DNA of 50,716 nucleotides from an uncultured Elusimicrobia bacterium (GTDB lineage Bacteria > Elusimicrobiota > Endomicrobiia > Endomicrobiales > Endomicrobiaceae). The first letter of the stretch is position 1; each line of letters opens with the position of its first letter. Shown in pieces: positions 47,501 through 50,716 of the stretch. The position numbers were made by a program, and so were the translations under genes. The stretch covers positions 1 to 50,716 of the forward strand of contig CALGGE010000032.1 in assembly GCA_937916125.1 (NCBI GenBank). Reading direction: 5' to 3'. The notes under the pieces were generated by a model. It was not told the DNA's origin. It saw only the letters and a program-made list of their open reading frames with translations, and ran no database searches.

Positions 47501-48507
47501 AAAAACACGTTTTTAAAATAAGCATAGGTTTTCTTGTCAGCGTAATATTGATATATTTGTGCGTCAGGAATATAGATTTCAAACAGTCGATATCTCTTTT
47601 GAAAAATGCCAATATCGGGTTGATATTTGCAGGTGTGGTTATTTATGCTCTTTCTTATTTTATCAGAAGTATCAGATGGGAATATATTCTTTTACCGCTA
47701 AAAAAAATAAAACGGTTCGGAAGTTTTTTCTTCTTAATATTCGGTTTTTTTATGAATAATATTTTACCGTTAAGGCTGGGTGAATTTGTCAGGGCTCTTG
47801 TGGCGGGCGAAAAATTAAAAATCTCAAAAAGCGGTGTTTTTGCCACAATAGTTGTGGAACGTTTGATGGACGTTGTTGTTTTTATAATAGCTTTTTTCCT
47901 GATAGGAATGTTTGTTCCCAATATCCCCGGTTGGTTGCAAAAATCTTTTATTTTCTGTGCAATCTTTTTCGGGATATCTTTTGTAATATTGTTTTTTATG
48001 TCGAAAGACGAAGAAAAATTTTTAAAAATATTATATAAATTTCATCTTCCCCGGAAACTTAACGACTTAATACAAACAATATTTTTAAAATTTGCAAGCG
48101 GATTAAAATTTTTTCAAAACGGGAAATTGGTTTTTAACGTATTTTTAACTTCCGTTATCGTATGGTATATTGAGGCTTGGGCATATAAAATATTTTTTCT
48201 TTCGTTCGGAGTGGAAGTTTCGATAATACAATGTTTGTTTGTTATAGTTACTACCGGTATTGCCACCATGCTTCCTACGGCACCTGCTTTTATCGGTGCA
48301 ATAGAAGGTGTAGGAATGGTAACGTTAGGGCTTTTCGGTATAGGAGAAACTTTAGCTTTTACATCGATGGCCGCAACGCATTTTGTGGAAATGATGACCG
48401 TATATGTGCTTGGTTTTTCGGGAATAATTAAAGAAAAAATATCTTTTTCGGATTTATTTAAGTTTGCCGTTTCCGAACGCGGAAAAGAGGTAACAAATGA
48501 AAAGTAA
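47497..48507 (+). CDS. lysylphosphatidylglycerol synthase-TM/flippase-like membrane protein (UPF0104)
   Basis: The 336-residue protein has eight or so transmembrane helices. It shows the family marks RSIRWEYILLPL, FFGFFMNNILPLRLGEFVRALVAGEK, ATIVVERLMDVVVFI and MLPTAPAFIGAIEGVGMVTLGLFGI. Such proteins (LPG_synthase_TM, AglD-like) are thought to move or modify lipid-linked sugars. It overlaps both neighbours (four and eleven bases), with a GT2 gene next, forming a lipid-linked glycan module. No soluble lysyl-transferase domain is attached. Confidence 0.85.
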   Translation: MKKHVFKISIGFLVSVILIYLCVRNIDFKQSISLLKNANIGLIFAGVVIYALSYFIRSIRWEYILLPLKKIKRFGSFFFLIFGFFMNNILPLRLGEFVRALVAGEKLKISKSGVFATIVVERLMDVVVFIIAFFLIGMFVPNIPGWLQKSFIFCAIFFGISFVILFFMSKDEEKFLKILYKFHLPRKLNDLIQTIFLKFASGLKFFQNGKLVFNVFLTSVIVWYIEAWAYKIFFLSFGVEVSIIQCLFVIVTTGIATMLPTAPAFIGAIEGVGMVTLGLFGIGETLAFTSMAATHFVEMMTVYVLGFSGIIKEKISFSDLFKFAVSERGKEVTNEK

Positions 48508-49249
48508 AGTTGTCATAGTTATGCCGGCATACAATGCCGCACAAACTTTAAAACAGACACTTGATACAATACCTAAAGGTTCCTATTCGGATATTCTTCT
48601 TGTTGATGACAATTCTTCCGACGATACGGTTACCGTTGCTCGGGAGCTTGGACTTAAAGTTATTAAACACGACAAAAATATGGGTTACGGTGCAAACCAA
48701 AAAACGTGTTATAAAACGGCACTTGAAATGGGAGCGGATATTGTCGTAATGCTTCATCCCGATTATCAGTACGATCCCCGTCTTGTTCCTTTTTTAGCGG
48801 GGCTTATCGAGGAAGATATTTGCGATGTTATGTTCGCCAACAGAATAAGAACAAGAAAAGAAGCTTTAGACGGCGGTATGCCTTTTTATAAATATTTTTT
48901 TAACAGATGTTTAACCGTACTTGAAAATGTTGTTTTAGGTTTGAATTTGGGCGAGTATCATACGGGCTACAGAGCGTATTCGAGAAAAGTGTTGGAGACG
49001 ATAAATTTCGAAGCTAATTCCGATGATTTTGTTTTTGATCAACATATAGTTGTACAAATGGCATTGGCAGGTTTTAGAATAGGAGATATTCCCGTTCCTA
49101 CCAAATATTTTGCCGAAGCATCTTCCATAAATTTCAAAAGAAGTGTCGAGTACGGATTGGGAATTTTATGGATACTGGTAAAATATATTTTACATAAATG
49201 GAAAATAGTTCACTTTAAACAATTTGATAAACGTCAGGCCAAGGCTTAA
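48497..49249 (+). CDS. family 2 glycosyltransferase (polyprenyl-phosphate mannosyl/glucosyltransferase-like)
   Basis: The 250-residue GT-A protein shows VVIVMPAYNAAQTLKQTLDTIP, ILLVDDNSSDDTV (UDP/GDP binding), the metal DxD variant MLHPDYQYDPRLVP, and GYRAYSRKVLETINF. The end IPVPTKYFAEASSINFKRSVEYG is typical of the DPM1-like branch without membrane domain. It starts inside the flippase-like gene. It likely loads a sugar onto polyprenyl phosphate or diphosphate for the preceding flippase/ligase genes. Confidence 0.87.
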   Translation: MKSKVVIVMPAYNAAQTLKQTLDTIPKGSYSDILLVDDNSSDDTVTVARELGLKVIKHDKNMGYGANQKTCYKTALEMGADIVVMLHPDYQYDPRLVPFLAGLIEEDICDVMFANRIRTRKEALDGGMPFYKYFFNRCLTVLENVVLGLNLGEYHTGYRAYSRKVLETINFEANSDDFVFDQHIVVQMALAGFRIGDIPVPTKYFAEASSINFKRSVEYGLGILWILVKYILHKWKIVHFKQFDKRQAKA

Positions 49250-49279
49250 AGCAGCTATTTTAAATGTGCGGAGGGCTAC

Positions 49280-49483
49280 ATGGATGAAATAGTAGATTTT
49301 TTAATTGCCTGTTGTGAAAGTGCCGGAGGCGGTAGAAAATATCAGGCCGGAATCGTCGCTTCAAAAAGACTGTTAAAAAGACACAGAAGAGACGATATAA
49401 TTGCTGCTGCTGTTTCCATAAAGAGATTATTGGATCATGATTTTATAAGAGGAATTAAGAGAGGTTTAAATCTTTACGGATAA
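49280..49483 (+). CDS. small conserved-looking hypothetical protein
   Basis: I do not recognise the family. The 67-residue product is helical and basic, with IACCESAGGGRKYQAGIVASKRLLKRHRRDDIIAA, a Cys-Cys pair near the N terminus and no membrane segment or signal. The ATG has a GCGGAGG site upstream, and codon use matches its neighbours, so it is probably real. It could bind nucleic acid given the Arg/Lys/His cluster in the middle, but nothing firm supports that. Confidence 0.6.
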   Translation: MDEIVDFLIACCESAGGGRKYQAGIVASKRLLKRHRRDDIIAAAVSIKRLLDHDFIRGIKRGLNLYG

Positions 49484-49555
49484 ACTTTTTTACTTTTATA
49501 AAACACATTTAATAAAAATACAAAAAACAACAAAATATAAATTAAAGGAGTAACT

Positions 49556-50608
49556 ATGTCTTACAAAATTACTTTGGTAAGAGGCGACGGAACAGGTCCC
49601 GAACTTACGGAAGTTACCGCAAAAGTTATAGACGCAACGGGTGTCAAAATAGATTGGGAAGTTATGGAAGCAGGTATTGATATTATGGAAAAAGAGGGAA
49701 CTCCTCTTCCGGAAAAAACTCTTCAATCCATTGCAAAAAATAAAATAGCATTAAAAGGTCCTATCACTACGCCCATAGGAACGGGTTTTCGTTCGGTAAA
49801 TGTTGCCATAAGAAAAGAACTTGATTTGTATTCCTGCTTAAGACCTTGCAAGAGTTATGTCGGCGTTAAATCAAGATTTTCCGATATTGACTTGGTTGTC
49901 GTCAGAGAAAATACGGAAGATTTATATGCGGGTGTGGAATTCGCCGAAAGAACCGATGAAGCAAATAAAATTATCGAACTTTCCAAAGGTAAAATTCGTC
50001 CGGAATCTTCAATATCAATAAAATCTTTCTCCGAATTCGGTTGTGAAAGAATAGTTCGTTTCGCGTTTGACTATGCTGTTAAAAATAACAGAAAGAAGGT
50101 TACTGCGGTTGCAAAAGCAAATATTATGAAATGTACCGACGGAATGTTTTACAGAGTAGCAAGAGAAGTTGCAAAAGAATTTGAAGGTAAGATTGAATAT
50201 GAAGAAAGACTAATCGACAATATGTGTATGCAGCTTGTACAGAAACCGGAACTTTATGATGTAATAGTTCTTCCTAACTTATACGGAGATATTTTGTCGG
50301 ATCTCTGTGCAGGTCTTGTCGGCGGTCTTGGCGTTGCTCCCGGAGCAAACTTAGGTAAAGACTGTGCCGTTTTCGAAGCTGTTCACGGTTCTGCACCGAA
50401 ATATAAAGGTATGAATAAAGTTAATCCTATGGCACTTATATTATCGGGTAAAATGATGCTTGATTATTTAGGTGAGTTTGATGCCGCCAAGAGGCTTGAA
50501 AAAGCCGTTGCGGAAGTTATTGCCGAAAAGAAATGTGTTACTTATGATTTGGGCGGAACGGCAGGTACTTCCGAAATGGGCGATGCTATTATAGCGAAGC
50601 TTAAATAA
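49556..50608 (+). CDS. NAD-type isocitrate dehydrogenase (isocitrate/isopropylmalate dehydrogenase family)
   Basis: The enzyme oxidises and decarboxylates isocitrate (or a homologue) with NAD and Mg. At 350 residues it has VRGDGTGPELTE, the substrate loop TGFRSVNVAIRKELDLYSCLRP, VVRENTEDLYAGVEF, KANIMKCTDGMF, DNMCMQLVQKPE and GDILSDLCAGLVGGLGVAPGAN. VFEAVHGSAPKYKG holds the NAD site. Ser in RSVNV and NTEDLYAG favour isocitrate over isopropylmalate as substrate. AAAGGAG precedes the ATG. No leuC/leuD genes are nearby, in line with an IDH role. Confidence 0.88.
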   Translation: MSYKITLVRGDGTGPELTEVTAKVIDATGVKIDWEVMEAGIDIMEKEGTPLPEKTLQSIAKNKIALKGPITTPIGTGFRSVNVAIRKELDLYSCLRPCKSYVGVKSRFSDIDLVVVRENTEDLYAGVEFAERTDEANKIIELSKGKIRPESSISIKSFSEFGCERIVRFAFDYAVKNNRKKVTAVAKANIMKCTDGMFYRVAREVAKEFEGKIEYEERLIDNMCMQLVQKPELYDVIVLPNLYGDILSDLCAGLVGGLGVAPGANLGKDCAVFEAVHGSAPKYKGMNKVNPMALILSGKMMLDYLGEFDAAKRLEKAVAEVIAEKKCVTYDLGGTAGTSEMGDAIIAKLK

Positions 50609-50628
50609 TTAATAAAATTAAATTTACA

Positions 50629-50661
50629 GCGAAAAAACAGCAAATTTTGGACTACAATATT
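50629..50661 (+). repeat. second copy of the palindrome outer arm, near the window end
   Basis: These 33 bases are identical to 29275-29307, the left side of the palindrome after the nfnB-like gene. Again it starts shortly after a stop codon. The following inner part differs, and any right arm would lie beyond the window. Confidence 0.8.
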
Positions 50662-50716
50662 AAAGGGATTTAAGCTACAACTTATAACAAAAAAACAGAA
50701 ATATTTTAGTTACGAC

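Noticed and set aside
49556..50608. 3-isopropylmalate dehydrogenase (leuB)
   Set aside because: The RSVNV and NTEDLYAG signatures favour isocitrate, and no leuACD genes adjoin; kept as family-level with IDH preferred.

Overview
The window reads as a metagenome contig with a seam. From the left end to about position 3900 the DNA is very AT-rich, with almost no CpG and mostly A-ending codons. It carries rimP-nusA-ylxR-infB in the order and style of a low-GC Bacillota (Clostridia-like) genome. From about 3910 onward, inside the infB reading frame, base and codon use change abruptly: seven CpG occur in 60 bases after roughly 800 bases with none. The remaining 46.8 kb is uniform. It looks Gram-negative and probably Elusimicrobiota-like (inferred from heptosyltransferase and LptE genes, type IV pilin genes, GH57, a moxR-bat cluster, 6S RNA synteny and overall gene style). 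The infB gene is therefore a chimera of two organisms, most simply an assembly join in the most conserved part of infB.

Layout. 4.9-6.2 kb: rbfA and an NrnA-like phosphoesterase. 6.3-8.6 kb: a small membrane protein, a GT9 glycosyltransferase and a HepT/MntA (HEPN/MNT) pair. 8.8-9.8 kb: cassette A, made of a pilin, a structured intergenic element and an XRE regulator. 10.0-16.2 kb (minus strand): moxR-DUF58-Sel1-BatD/DUF4381-batA-batB. 16.4-22.2 kb (minus strand): DUF1805, GH57, TPR protein, PHP phosphoesterase, argB, mnmA. 22.4-23.8 kb: cassette B, a second pilin-element-XRE set. 23.9-29.3 kb (plus strand): flavin reductase, rsmD, RecB-like nuclease, FtsB-like, ZnuA-like protein and the two subunits of an NfnAB/SudAB-type oxidoreductase. 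29.7-34.5 kb: ThiD2, def, fmt, coiled-coil protein, zapA, 6S RNA, fau, rny. 34.7-42.9 kb: xseA-xseB-ispA-dxs-tlyA, leuS, lptE. 43.1-50.6 kb: coaD, pilT, pilin, prepilin peptidase, O-antigen ligase-like, flippase-like, GT2, a small unknown protein and an NAD-type isocitrate dehydrogenase.

Non-coding structure is rich. About nine intergenic islands are built from short tandem units (heptamer TACATTG, octamer TTCAACTN, hexamer GTTGTC/GTTGTA) plus REP-like hairpins. All of them read in the same orientation on the + strand whatever the direction of the flanking genes, and two of them supply the last codons of a gene. A 117-bp imperfect palindrome follows the nfnB-like gene, and a copy of its outer arm recurs at the right end of the window. 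Several transcription units have a TATAAT-like box 5-8 bases before the ATG and no Shine-Dalgarno, which suggests leaderless mRNAs. Genes inside operons carry clear GGAG-type sites.

The most unusual candidate system is the duplicated pilin / structured element / XRE-with-coiled-coil cassette. Both elements share a TATAAT box directly beside AGCCGAG, two GCTATG motifs about 30 bases apart, and a closing CTCGGCTTTAG. No transposase, integrase, CRISPR array, tRNA or rRNA gene was recognised.
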